In this document: in pieces, positions 1 to 11,700 of the stretch | Layout: every line of letters begins with the position of its first letter | Position numbering within the stretch: position 1 is the stretch's first letter | NCBI RefSeq assembly: GCF_933775445.1 | Contig: NC_065873.1 | Location: forward strand, 29,512,001-29,576,000 | Direction: 5' to 3' | DNA: 64,000 nt | From: Argentina anserina | Taxonomy: Eukaryota; Streptophyta; Magnoliopsida; Rosales; Rosaceae | Program-made: the position numbers and the translations under genes | Notes under the pieces: model-generated | Told to the model about the DNA's origin: nothing | The model's input: only the letters and a program-made list of their open reading frames with translations | Databases searched by the model: none

Positions 1-1728
1 CCCAAGTATCTGACCCTCAACCATATTCCTCTATGCCCGGATACCCTTTTGGAAGTAAATGGTGCGAGAACTAGCATGTACTCTGATGGTGTATCTTCAC
101 ATCTTAGAAGGGATCGGGTAGACAAGAAATCCGAAGAAGTCACATTTGTTAATACAGACAGCATAAGGTTCACAGGGAGTGTGAAATTTGAGGTGTTTGA
201 TAAAGATGATCTCATTCTCTCCGGGGTGTTAGATATGTCTAATAGCAATGGTTTCGTTGGGGAATCGAAGAACAATACCAAGCGATGGAGCATGAATTGT
301 GAATCGGAGATCACTGCTGGCACTGGATTTTTGAAGGGAAAACAACTCAATGGCACTGAATCTCCTGCACCGAGCATTGAGGTTTACGTTGCTGGCTCTT
401 TCTCTGGAACACCAATCATCTTAACTAAGACCCTGCAGATTAGTTTCCGGAACAAGCACAACAGGAAGAGCACTTTGGATGCAATTCCAGAGTATGAAGC
501 AGCTGAACTACAGAAAGATGAGTCCCCTGAACTTGATATGGAGGTACATACCTGAACTTTATCTATTGAAACTCAAATCTTGTGATAGGTTGTTAATTAT
601 GCACTGTTTTATCTGTAATACCCCTGAGGGATTTCTTCAAAGTTTAGTTCTACAATGCTACTAGTCATTGATCAATGGAGTTTGTGAACAATATCTCATA
701 CAAAGCAATAATGGTACGAGGAAATTTCAATAATTTGTTGTGCTGCCTGTGCTTCCTCTTGTTATATAAATTGCTTATTGTTAAACAAGAACTTGCTTAT
801 AGAATCTTATCCTATGTGTTATGGCACATGAGAATGGGCAGGGCACAGTTTTCTAGTTATGTATGGGTTTGCCCTCAGCCTCAAGTGTCCACGTTGTTTT
901 CTGTGGCATTATGTTTACATCCTTGGTAGCTAGAGTCAGACGTGCAGGTTCTCATTTTAAGACACATGATGAATAGTCTATTGTCATGGTGGACCATATT
1001 CTGCAGGGTTGTTATGGACAGTTGTCTGAGTTTATATTGGCCAGTTTATCATCTTGGGTTCTTCATATGTTATGTCTTGACTGCATAAACTATTCCTTTG
1101 GTGCCACCTGACCTTGATCCATCTCCTTAGTCTTCCATTAAATACTATCCAGCTTCTCAGAACCATTTGAATGATTTGATTGTACTGTTTACCTGTTCTT
1201 TAATGTGTCAATTACTGCTACCGTTCAGCACCTTCCATGTTGAGATAAATTTTCCACTTTTTTTTCCCTTTATCCAACAAGAAAGTCTCACTTAAGATGT
1301 TAACTACAGTTCAGTTGATTTATAAAAAAGGTACAAGTCCCCATTTTTGTCTGACAATATTGAATGACTGGAGTTCTTTAGTTATCCATGCGTCAATATG
1401 ATTGAACTCGTTTCTGAATAATTGTATTGATTTTTTCTGTTAATTATCTGGTTAGAATGGCACCTTGCCGGATTTCCTAATCTTGATTAATTTGCAGGTG
1501 GCGGATTATAGAAACTACAAACCAGAAAATGAGGAAGAGTATGGCATGTACTGGAGGAGGAATGAATACATGGATGGTGAAGATGGTGAACTTTCATGGT
1601 TCAATGCTGGCGTGAGAGTTGGCGTTGGAATCGGACTTGGCATTTGTCTTGGAGTTGGTATAGGGGTCGGTTTGCTGGTTCGTACATATCAAACAACCAC
1701 TCGAACTTTCAAGAGGCGACTGGTGTGA
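1..1728 (+). CDS. At1g01500-family protein, 3' part (5' end outside window)
   Basis: Two coding exons are visible: 1-543, open from the first base and therefore continuing upstream of the window, and 1498-1728. The donor after GATATGGAG is GTACAT and the acceptor is TTTGCAG; the junction keeps the frame (DMEV-ADYRNYK). The part seen is about 257 residues. The C-terminal exon holds an acidic stretch and then a glycine/valine-rich hydrophobic segment (GVGIGLGICLGVGIGVGLLV), probably a single membrane anchor, followed by a short basic tail ending KRRLV. This tail and the YRNYKPENEEEYGMYWRR block are what I recognise from the plant family of uncharacterised proteins typified by Arabidopsis At1g01500. 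The biochemical role is unknown. The intron is long (954 bp). The 3' UTR probably runs to about 1970. Confidence 0.8.
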
Positions 1729-2156
1729 TATCTGTAATCTGGACGTGTTTATTCGTCTAACTACGACCTGGACTGATGATTTTGACAGAGTACTGTTTGT
1801 GTAGCTGACGGTTACATGTTCTTTTTTCTGTATTTTTTGCTCCCATAAACTCTTGTTGCGAGGTTTGATTAGAAGGCTTGACAGGTAATCTAGTTGTGTA
1901 ATGGAAAGGGATGACAGTCTTTTATACTGAATGAGTGTATACATGTTTGAAGATTGTATTCCATTGTAAATAGCATCTCTTTTCAGGTCTAGTTAAGGTA
2001 AAGCTATATGATGAAGCATGCTCTCTTTTCCCCTAGAGCCTAAAGGTTACATTCAGAGAGAGCCTCAATGGTATCACACACTCATTTCAGAGGCCGGTTT
2101 TTACTGGAATTGATTATATGGTTTTGATATAATATCTTTTAAACTGATTTTATTTT

Positions 2157-2268
2157 TCATCTCGACTAAAATTATGATGTGATGGAACAGTTCCATAATT
2201 GGTAGAAATAAATCATCTCGACTAAAATTATGATATGATGAAACAGTTCCATAATTGGCAGAAAATTT
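2157..2268. repeat. Two-copy 56-bp tandem repeat
   Basis: Units 2157-2212 and 2213-2268 both begin TCATCTCGACTAAAATTATG and differ by a few bases. They lie between the convergent 3' ends of the two flanking genes. No coding potential is seen. Confidence 0.8.
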
Positions 2269-2577
2269 TAACATATACGGATATAACAGCAACATATACA
2301 CAGCGAACTACCATCTTCAAGCATTTCATAATTGAACATTCAACAGTTTACAGTAGTTACTAGAATACACGTAGTCAAGTACAATCTTCTGTCTTTGAAT
2401 GGCAATGTAGCCTCTAACAGTCCAGGGAGCCTCTCTCATCACGACATTCAGATACACCTGCAAGAGAGGTTTCAGCGGAACTTTGAAGACTTCGATAACT
2501 AGCTCATGTTAGTTTACCAGCTCTCTCGTTAAACCACCTCATTTATTCTAAATTATCAATATTATGAGCACATCGTC

Positions 2578-4236
2578 TCAACTAGCTGCTGGCGCAACGC
2601 AAGCTGGTGCAGGAGCTACCTCGGCTCCAAAATGGCCATTGCTAGCATGAAGTAACTTGTTATCACGGCCCCAAAAAGCAGCCGATCTCACATCATCTTG
2701 GGTCATCATTTTTGAGAACTCCTCGTGGTTATACTCTAGAATGGCTTTTCCTCCAAACTCAGTAGGCAGATTTTCCTCATCAAAATACTGTTTCATAAGC
2801 TCCACGCTGTCTTTCTTCTTCGGGTAAACAAACTTAACTTTGTGAAATGTCTTATTTTCCAAGAAGTACTTGACAATCTACATGAACATAAGGGTAATGC
2901 AGGAAAGTTATCAAAGAACAGCAGGGGACAATGAAACATTGTAATTAACTAGGGAAACATATATCTCAAATATGTTATCACCAACTCTCATGATTTCAGA
3001 TTATAATGGTTGTTTGATCTTCAATTGTAGAGCCAATACAAAACCGATGCCGAAAAGTAGGACAATTCAAAAACGTCAAGCTAGTAAAACTAGGAATGGC
3101 TGCAAGTAATCAGCTAACTTATTACATATAGAAGTAGTCGCAATTCATGGATGTAAATATCATTACTGTAATGTGTTCGAAACAACACATTTAGGCACTG
3201 TATTTGTCTTAACTTATGTTTTTTGGGAGCATGTAAGAAACTTTCCAGGGTTAGCTCGCTCTAAACAACCATTAATTCTTATTGCATTTCATTTGCAGTG
3301 GAGCTGTAGAACTTAGCATCTAAGACGAATGAGGCTCATACCTTCCAAAATGCTTCAAAAATCCGTGGAGGGTTGTAGAGAAATGCCACTGCTAGCCTCT
3401 CAGGATAGTGGTTCTGTAAAATATTGATGGTATCGCGTGCTGATTTGACAGGCACAGATGTATTCAGTGTCCACCCGGTAAAGTCTATCAACCAAGCCAT
3501 TTGTTCCTGACCTTCTGGAAGGTTAAAGACAGCATTCTCTATAAGATACACCAAGTGCTTGATGTTATTGTCCAACGACATTGTGTTCTGCAGCATTTGT
3601 AAAAGCATTAATCTCCAGCCTTAGTAATGAAAGGTGAAGGCTTTGGTAATTTGATAACGATAAACAATCTACTCTACCTGCATTGCTGGTCTCAAAATCA
3701 GAACAGTCCTCCCATGACGGTCATGAAAATTAGCTCTATAAACTTTTCCAGTCTCACCTTCTTCTGCAACTTCAGGCTGCCCATAAAAAAACAGTCGTAA
3801 AACTTGAAACATTAACAGAGAGAATCATGTAACATATGGAATTAATTCTTACCCAACTGATTTCCTCAGGCTTATAACTTGACCTCCATTTGAGTGTATC
3901 CTCCAACATTTTCTTCGACTTCTCAACATTCCCAATCCTTGCATCCAAGTACCTCCTGAAGCATGCATCAGAACAGAACTGCAAACTACGTCCCGATAGA
4001 GGTCCAATTGCAGCCTTCAGCTCGTTGATCTGCACTCATTTGCATATCTATTGATGATGTCTATAAATTGTGGTTTTAAACGTGAAAAATCACATGGTGG
4101 CACCACCTAACAAGCTACCATTTGTTTGTTCTTTGCCATTAAATTATTAAACACAAAACTTGCAACTAATTACCTTCCCTTCAGGCTGCAATGAATCATT
4201 CTCCTGATGATGAGACTTTCCCCAAAGGCCAAACAT
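2578..4236 (-). CDS. Sec14-like CRAL-TRIO phosphatidylinositol transfer protein
   Basis: Five coding exons on the minus strand: 4174-4236, 3853-4029, 3678-3776, 3342-3587 and 2578-2877. They join in phase to 294 residues. The start MFGLWGKSHH is the first in-frame ATG after an acceptor at 4263. Residues about 22-80 form the CRAL-TRIO N-terminal helical region (FLDARIGNVEKSKKML type; here the read is RYLDARIGNVEKSKKML). The lipid-binding lobe follows, with DRHGRTVLILRPAMQ, then MAWLIDFTGW, LQNHYPERLAVAFLYNPP and FWKIVKYFLENKTFHKVKFVY. This order is typical of small plant Sec14 proteins (random slug protein 5-like), which bind and move phosphatidylinositol between membranes. The alanine/proline-rich tail (APAPACVAPAAS) is not part of the domain. 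The exact ligand cannot be read from sequence. Confidence 0.87.
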
Positions 4237-4894
4237 GGTCACCAATCGTTTGGTATCAATAACTGACTAGTTCAACTTCAGTTGTAAAATCAAAGCTAAA
4301 CAGCACACAACAACATATCAGCTGCTTAAACAAGTACCAGAAACATTGAAAGAGACTAATTTAAGGACCAAAATAGATTAAACCAAATGGGGCAGTAAAA
4401 TATACATGCTAAGATCAGTTCCACCAATCAAGTGCGAATCTACAAAGCAGAGCAGATCGGTTCCACCAGCTCTGGAGTTGCAGGAATAGCACGATATATA
4501 AATGAAGGACCAATCACGTAAATCGCGTTGCCTTCATAAACAATATATCGTGATTCAACTAACCCCAAAATGCCAATAAATAAATGACTTTGAACCTTAG
4601 AACAGCAGAAATATATGATCAAAGCTTGACTCTTGACTCTGGAGCATCAGATATTTCCAGATTGACTGGTGATGGGCCCCCGAGGAAAATGGAAGTCTCA
4701 GTTTGTCTCTAATAATTGTAATTCCTAGTCAAAGTAGTGGGTATTGTTCCATTTTTCTCGAGCTCAATATTCTTGACTTCTTTTAAACTCATCTAGAAGA
4801 AGAATATATTATATATCACCACAAAGCCAAGGAATCTATTAAGTAAGAAAAATAGTACCTGGACAAAGTATGAAGCTTTTTGAGCTGCAACCAT
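4237..4894 (-). promoter_or_regulatory. Spliced 5' leader of the Sec14-like gene with a possible uORF
   Basis: An upstream exon ends at 4859 (CTTTGTCCAG before GTACTA) and a second leader exon would be 4237-4262 (acceptor CTAGTCAG). Joined, they contain an ATG at 4894 in a CCATGG context that reads 19 codons and stops at TGA (4239-4241), two bases before the main ATG at 4236. The leader splice is inferred; without it the ATG at 4894 reads into the intron. Confidence 0.4.
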
Positions 4895-4918
4895 GGCGAA
4901 GATGGAGAGCGAGTGATC

Positions 4919-5003
4919 GAGAGAGAGAGAGAGAGAGAGATAAATAAAGGAGACTGAAAAAGAAGAGTGATTTGTTGTTCACGAAAATGTCATGACACTA
5001 AAC

Positions 5004-5047
<44 letters not shown>
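4919..5047. repeat. GA microsatellites upstream of the Sec14-like gene
   Basis: Two pure GA runs, 4919-4940 and 5007-5047, lie in the leader or promoter of the minus-strand Sec14-like gene. Read on its coding strand they are CT tracts, common in plant leaders. Confidence 0.9.
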
Positions 5048-5052
<5 letters not shown>

Positions 5053-5899
5053 ACCGAGTTTGGAGTTGTTGGTGTCTGTCTGTTTGATTCGGCAGCCCCA
5101 GATATTTTGGGCTATTGCTGACTGTTTTAGCTGGGGGCAATGCTAGTACCACCGTCTGGTCTTTTTTAAGACACCACAGGCGGCTCAGAAGACTCCCACG
5201 TGTTATGTGAAAAGCGTCACTGCCAGAGGAACTCACCGTCTAGTTCGTGTGTGCGTTGTGTCAGAGTCGGAGAGATCGCGATTTTGGTTTTGTGCCAAAT
5301 TACGTAGGCTGAGTTCAACCTGATAATTGGCTTAAATTTTCATTTTCATATAATTTAACTAAGTTATTTGATAAATTAGATTATTTTTTAAATTTATGAA
5401 TTTTAATACAATTTTTAATTAAATTATGAAAACGGTAAAATGAAAATTTTAAAGTAACTGCTAATTAATTATGCAAACGCATATTTTAAAAAAAATCACT
5501 TCGAGACCAAACTGGCCGGCAGTGAATAGAGGATTATTCGATCTTTTGGGAAATTTTAATTAATATTTCAGACGAAAACTGACAAAATGTATAAAACAAT
5601 AAGGAAAACATTTGCCTTCTCTAGAAGGTAGAATGTGTTAATGGAGATGAGAGTGGCCCATTTGCTTGAAAGGAGAAGTAGAAGTGGTGGAGGGTCTTCC
5701 TCCAAGTAGCAAGTGCGTAGTCATTTTCTGCCACACTCTAAAGAAAGTACTTTCAGCAAAGAAACAAAACGAAGGACTTTAATAACACCGCCCCACAAAA
5801 TTTCAGTATTTCCGTTAACACATTAAAAAATTAGAATTACTCAGTACTAGACATGTTCACAATACTGGTTATCGGACATGTTACTGATATGATAGTCGT
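5048..5899. other. Non-coding intergenic stretch
   Basis: I see no gene here. It holds the upstream promoter area of the minus-strand Sec14-like gene and AT-rich sequence from about 5300 to 5480. Confidence 0.6.
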
Positions 5900-7775
5900 T
5901 AACTATCACTTATAACAGCTGAATATCAGAACTCTAAGCATATAAGAATTCTTTTGCTGAAAATGATACAAGTAGCAACAGTGGAGAGGAACATGTCCAC
6001 ACCAGAGAATAGGGGTTCCATTCTCAACAAAAACGACAACCTTGCTGGAAACAGGAAAGAAGGGGAGCAAAGATTTTTCTTTACATAGTTCAGCCACCCA
6101 GAACAATAAGGCTGCTTTGTCCCTGAAACATCTACTCTTCAAATTTGGACTGCAGAGTCAGAATCGGCACATCATCTTCTCTAATAACTCCTGGAAGCAC
6201 AAAACTGATGCAACTGGCTGATATAAAAAAAACACAAAGATGCACATGACTGGCATTCAAGGAGGACGGCTCAAAGAGGTAGCTTGCAACACCAAGGGCA
6301 TGTGTAATGTAGGTATCAATGCAAATGGAATGAGCAATGAGGCTGTTACAACAAAAGATGGTTTGAGCTGGAACTCACATTTCAATAAATTCTTCAGAGA
6401 AATGTCAATTCAATCATTCTTGGATCAATTCAGTAGTGCAAAATACAAGGGATCCAGGTGAACTTGGACCACAACACTCCCAAACCTTTATTCTCGGATG
6501 CTCTAATCAATGAACCTTTGTATCCCAGGATTCATAAAACACCTACAACATACATTGAAGTGATTGAACAAACATAGCATGAAGCCCAACAATTTAAGCA
6601 CAAACATATGCCTGCATATGCAATAATCACCCAACAATGTAGAGTTGTAGACAGTGAATGTTGCAATTGATGTTAAAATTCTAACAACGGCTACATTATG
6701 GATGCTGACAATCATAATCTTATCTGGAAATCAATTCAGCAGGTCATTCAACCTGAATATACTCCGGTTATTTGGTGATAATTATTCATATAACATATAC
6801 ATAGTGAGGAAACTTTCTGATTAATAAAGTGACAGGCCACATGAATACAGCTACAACTTTAGTAATCCAAAAATTGCCTATACATATTTCAATACCAATT
6901 TCACCCAGAGACCATATTACGGGATGAGATGATGACAAAAGAGACAGAAAATCTGTTCTTGGCCTGAACCTTCACCAAAAAATGTTTGCTTGAGACCAAG
7001 CTAAGGGTCAGGAAACCTCCAACACAGCAGTTGCAGGACTGACAACAATGATGTAGCAAAACTTAGTACACACCAACTGACAGGAGGAGCATACAACCAG
7101 CATCATTACTAAAGTACTCCTCCAACCAATTATACTGAGTTTACAGACATTAAGCTTTGAATTGGCTGGAAAAACTATAGCTTCAGATAAATATACGCAT
7201 CTGAAACACACTACAATCCTAGGTTCCCAAATAACATGGAAGGTATCACAACTCTCTACACCTAGCAGGCCTTCACCTTCACTCTCACTAAAAACCAAAA
7301 CTCTCAGAGATAGTAACGCAAATCAGTAGAGATCGATCACGCTACCTCTGTGATCTTCAAGATTACATAATCTAAACTACTAAAGATTTTTCACTTTAAA
7401 ATTTCACAAACCAGTGAGTGATCAGATCCAATCAACCTCCACAGTTGCTCCGCGGCGCCAAATTCAAATTACACCAGAATCAAGCCGAGGCTAATAGTCT
7501 GAAATTAAAAAAAAAACGAGAGGAAAAAGATTAAACGCGGGAGATGAAGAATCTTAAGAGTCGAGTTGAATATAAGAGATGAAGAAATTTCAATTACATT
7601 GGGGATTTCATGCGCCTGGAACAGCGAGACGACGGCGGAGGTTGGATCTCAAGAGATCCGGTTGCGAGAGTCCGAGCCTGAGACGAAAAGAATTACAGAT
7701 CGGGTCGGGTCGGGTCGATTTCGATGCAAAAGGAGTTGGGAGAAGGCGACGAAAAAGAAGCGGTTATAGATTATG
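5900..7775 (-). other. Putative minus-strand transcription unit, product not recognised
   Basis: Evidence for transcription is a good TATA box on the minus strand (7789-7798), a pyrimidine-rich leader-like region below it, and a candidate donor/acceptor pair around 7500-7520 (TTTTTTTAATTTCAG). No long ATG-initiated frame follows; early ATGs stop at once. Near the distal end one frame is open from 6374 to a TAG at 6132-6134. It is hydrophobic in its middle and ends REDDVPILTLQSKFEE, but lacks its own ATG. It could be the last exon of a small membrane protein with short upstream exons, or chance in a long non-coding RNA. I recognise no family. The ATG-initiated plus-strand frames at 7566-7776 lie over the leader and look like shadows. 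Confidence 0.3.
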
Positions 7776-7788
7776 AGGAAGGGAGACG

Positions 7789-7798
7789 CTTATATACC
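7789..7798 (-). promoter_or_regulatory. TATA box (minus strand)
   Basis: The minus strand reads GGGTATATAAGC. It is followed 25-60 bases on by a CT-rich leader-like sequence and is the main support for the transcription unit to its left. Confidence 0.5.
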
Positions 7799-7911
7799 CG
7801 CCTAGGCGCATTTTTGGTTACTAATTTTCTCGCTAGACGCAAAAAAATGAAGAAAAAAAAATTTTAAATGTCTAAATCTTTGGATCATACTTGTGCACAA
7901 CCCCGTTCTCT

Positions 7912-8024
7912 GGTCAGCAATTAAGCACCAAGTGACGTTTAATTACCGTCTGATCTGACTATTTAGTCATTATTTGACTAGATCAGACGGCAGTTGAGCG
8001 TCACCTGGTGCCTAATTGCTAACC
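7912..8024. repeat. Long imperfect hairpin, MITE-like
   Basis: A 44-base left arm (7912-7955) pairs with a right arm (7981-8024) around a 25-base loop. Arms match at 37 of 44 positions and all seven differences are transitions. Size and AT content suggest a small non-autonomous DNA transposon, but no clear target-site duplication was found. Confidence 0.6.
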
Positions 8025-8749
8025 AAGTGATCAGCACTCTACTCGTGCATACGTATTATTTTGCATGAGATTCAGTTTCATTAGGGTAAGATCACAGAGA
8101 AAGTAATAGATCACAGAGAAAGTAATAATATTCTCAAGATCACGCTTACAAAAATAAAAAACCACGAACTCACCAAGGTACTAGAGGCATCACTGCATCA
8201 GTACAAAATAGTTGGTGTAGCATTTCATTTCATTTGTTTATGAGAAAACAAATTACATCAAATACAGTATCCCACATACATAGTAGTGCAAAACACCCCA
8301 AGCATTTTCTAACCCCACAGTTGTGCAACATGTCCATCGAGGTAAGAATATATTGAAAACCAAGCAAACCAATAAAAGAAACAAGCTTGAAGGAGAAGTC
8401 CTTTGAAAATTCTGCCATTACTTAGATTGGAATGTAAGTCAGGCACACGTTCAATAACACTGAGAGAATGGGAGCTAAACGTTCACGTCAATCTTTCTAT
8501 GATATGATAAAAGAATCTTCCAACACTATCTACTACTTTTGTTTTGGAAAGGACTTCCCACCTCAACCAACTTTGAAAGATTCACCACAACTACAATTTA
8601 AGTAACAGAGTATTACCTCCCATCTTTCTTTCCCTATATGCAAAACAATTCACTACCCCAAACACAATAACAATTTGGTTGCTCAAGGATTTCTGAGGAA
8701 ATACTGAAACATAGTTGCAGATGCAAGTCTTAACTGCTGCAAGCACAAC
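8025..8749. other. Intergenic, promoter side of the TRM-like gene
   Basis: No gene is seen. It contains a short direct repeat around 8092-8130 (GATCACAGAGAAAGTAATA twice) and AT-rich sequence leading to the start of the plus-strand gene at 8750. Confidence 0.5.
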
Positions 8750-11700
8750 ATGGCAAGGAGATCAGATTTTGCGCAAAAGCTGCTGGATGATCTTCATGTT
8801 CGGAAGGATCGGATGGCGGCACCAACAGAGAGCTCAAATCGTTCAAACGCAATGGCTATAGGTAAGTATACATTTCATCTCTTGAAATTCGTCCCTGTTC
8901 ATTATGAAATGAAGAAGATATGAGCATTTAGATGGTCCTCATTACCAATTTAAAGAGCAAGAGTCAAGGGCTGCAGTTAAAGACTAAATCAAGAACTTTT
9001 GATTAAAACTATGATTCTTATGCACTGATTGCAAGCAATAGTTAAAAGCAGCAACAAGTGTATAAGGATCACTAAAAGAATAAACACAATGCTAAAGAAA
9101 ATAATTATTTGTCATTTTATTCAGAGTCTGCATGTGAAAGCACTGCAAAAGTACATTCACCTCCAGAAAAACCATGTCATATTTGTTGTTACTCGTCCTG
9201 CAGCAATTTACATTAACAACTACACCAACTAAGACCCTCAAATTATCTGGTGAACTTTCATACTTGAAAATTGGTATTTCTTCAAGACGATTGGGGAAAT
9301 GGGCATTGGATAGTAACTTTGATCTACCCCGTTTAGAAATAACATGGTGGTTGGACAACAGATATGAAATGATCTGCTTTGTGTTGTTTTGTTTTGAACA
9401 AATGAACATAAATCTGCTTTACAGCATACTTGAACAGACATCTGCAGAAGGTGAAATGGATATACGTGCGTTATATCTAAAAATATTTATATACTTACAG
9501 TCAGCCCTATCTAACTCTACTATATCTCTATACAGATGCATATGCATATTCCAAGCAAACGTATAGAGGATCAAGAAATACAAGAAGCCAAGGAACAGTA
9601 AGTGATCATACCTTAACTGCCATTATCTGATTATTCATTAAAGCAGATAGAATGACTTCATCTACTCACCCAATATTTCTTTCCACTCTTGTAGACTAGT
9701 TCCGGAACCGGGAACCCCCAGAGTAGGTCAACCGGAAGTAGTAGAACACCTGTTCGTCAAGAAGCTTTAAACCAGATGGTTGCTTATGGAAGAGATGGGA
9801 GCTCAAGACAAACAATAGATCTCTCCATGGCCTTGGCCTTTGCACTTGAGAATGGAGCCACAAAACTTACCAGAACAAGTTCATCAAGCAAAAGTTCAGT
9901 GATGGGGTTTCTGAATCAAATTGGTGGGGGTTCTAGGGACTTTAACAAAAGGGACAGAAAGGGAAATGTGAGCATGTATTGGGGTTCAAGTAGTCAGTTC
10001 CCTAACTTTTCAAATTTCCATATAGAAGAAATATCCAGAGGGGCGCAGAAACTAAACCAGATCCTCAGAGCTTGCTCTAATGGTGTTAATGTTGATAAGG
10101 TGTCGATAGAAATTGGAAAGGAATTGTTTAAAGGGGCAATGGATTTGGAAGAGTCCTTGAGAATGCTTGTAAACCTGCAGGAAGCTTCAAAATATATGAC
10201 CAGTTCCCAAAGGAAAAGTCAGATCACATTGCTAGATGAAGATGAAGATGAAGATGAAGACAATGAAGACAAAGTGCAAAAGCAACTGGATCTGCCAAGG
10301 TTTTCCTTTGACAAATCAACAAGACATGCTCGTAAAATCCAAGAAGTAGGAAGGACGGCCATCAAGCCTAAGATGGCAGCTCTGACTTACCCCACAGGAG
10401 GTAGTCTGGATGAGAAGCAAGGCAGAGAGATGGCAGCCTCAGTTTTTCGCAGGCATTCAATTAGCTATATTCCTGACATCAAAAATCCATCAAAATCGTC
10501 AGACCAGAAAGTGTCTAAACCAGAAAAGGATAGGATCCCAAATGTTATCGCAAAGCTGATGGGCCTGGAAGAGCTTCCCAAAAATGAAAACGTGATTACC
10601 ACTACCACTACCACACAGAAAGACAACATTCCCAACAAAACAAGAGAAAGGGGAACTGCAACAGGGCACACAATGCAAGAAACTGGTGTTAGGACCAAAG
10701 ATGGTGAGCATTTGGTATCCACAAGTAGACAGAAAGTGGCTGCAGGCAATAAGAATCCACTGCAGCAGAAAAATACTGTTTTTCTTATGCAAGCAGAAAA
10801 GGTCCTGCCTGCCAACAATGTTGGCCTTGAGATGGTTATTCATGATGGAAAGCAGCCCTCTAAAGACTTGATGGAGAATAAACCTGTGACAAGATCAGGA
10901 AAGGCAACAAATATAAGAACAGATAAGCAGCCAAGTGCCCAACTCAAACAGAACAGCAGTAAAGATAGCCGTGAAAGAGAAAGAACGCAGGATACTATAT
11001 GGTCTGGGGAACAAATGCTGCAGATAAGAAAACAACAAGGTACAGAACTGATATCTAAGAGTACATCCAACAAGGTAGCAAAGCAGCCTCACACAGGTCA
11101 AGCCAGGGTATATAGAAACAGTATGATAGATGCTGTTAATACTGTGCAACCCAGAGGAGTTCCAAATGGTACTTACCACGAGAAAGTGGTGAGAAGAAAA
11201 ATTCCTGCTGAAATGAACAACCATATGCGTCATTTGCCTCTAAAGAACTCAGATCAAGAAAATTTAGGAATTCCACCAGCTACAAAGGAGAAAGCCGTTC
11301 ATCATGTAGTACCCTTACAGAAGGCAAAAGCTCGAAGAGTGAATAAAAGTGAAATTCCTCGAAGACTGGATGATGTACTGACCAGAAGAAATGGAACGCT
11401 GAACAAGTTGGGAAGACCACCAAAACAATCCATTTTGGAGCAAGTAACACATAAAACTGATGAAAAAGTTGGTGGCTACAATGGAGCAGAAAGTAGAGTG
11501 AGCAGGTTGAAACAAAAAGAGCCACGCATTGGCAAATCCAACAAATCAACAGAAAGTACTCGATCAGTACATTTGGTAGAAAACCTACAGAAAATAGCTG
11601 AGGCTCCAACTTTCCGTGATAACAAAGTAGAAGAGTTTCGAAGCCTCGAAGAGCCCCAAACTCTAGTTCCACATGACAGCGTAAGTTCACTCTTTGATGA

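Noticed and set aside
5007..5047. Repeat array suggesting CRISPR-like structure
   Set aside because: It is a simple GA microsatellite; there are no spacers and the genome is eukaryotic.
6180..6400. Resemblance of a hydrophobic stretch to NRAMP transporters
   Set aside because: Only a few residues (IPFALIPTL) agree, and a stop lies just upstream in that frame.
7566..7776. Two short Arg-rich plus-strand frames
   Set aside because: They lie opposite the probable leader of a minus-strand unit, have no family and no plus-strand promoter.
11280..11690. Minus-strand frames of 66 to 136 codons
   Set aside because: They are shadows of the large TRM-like exon and have Cys/Phe-rich composition with no family.
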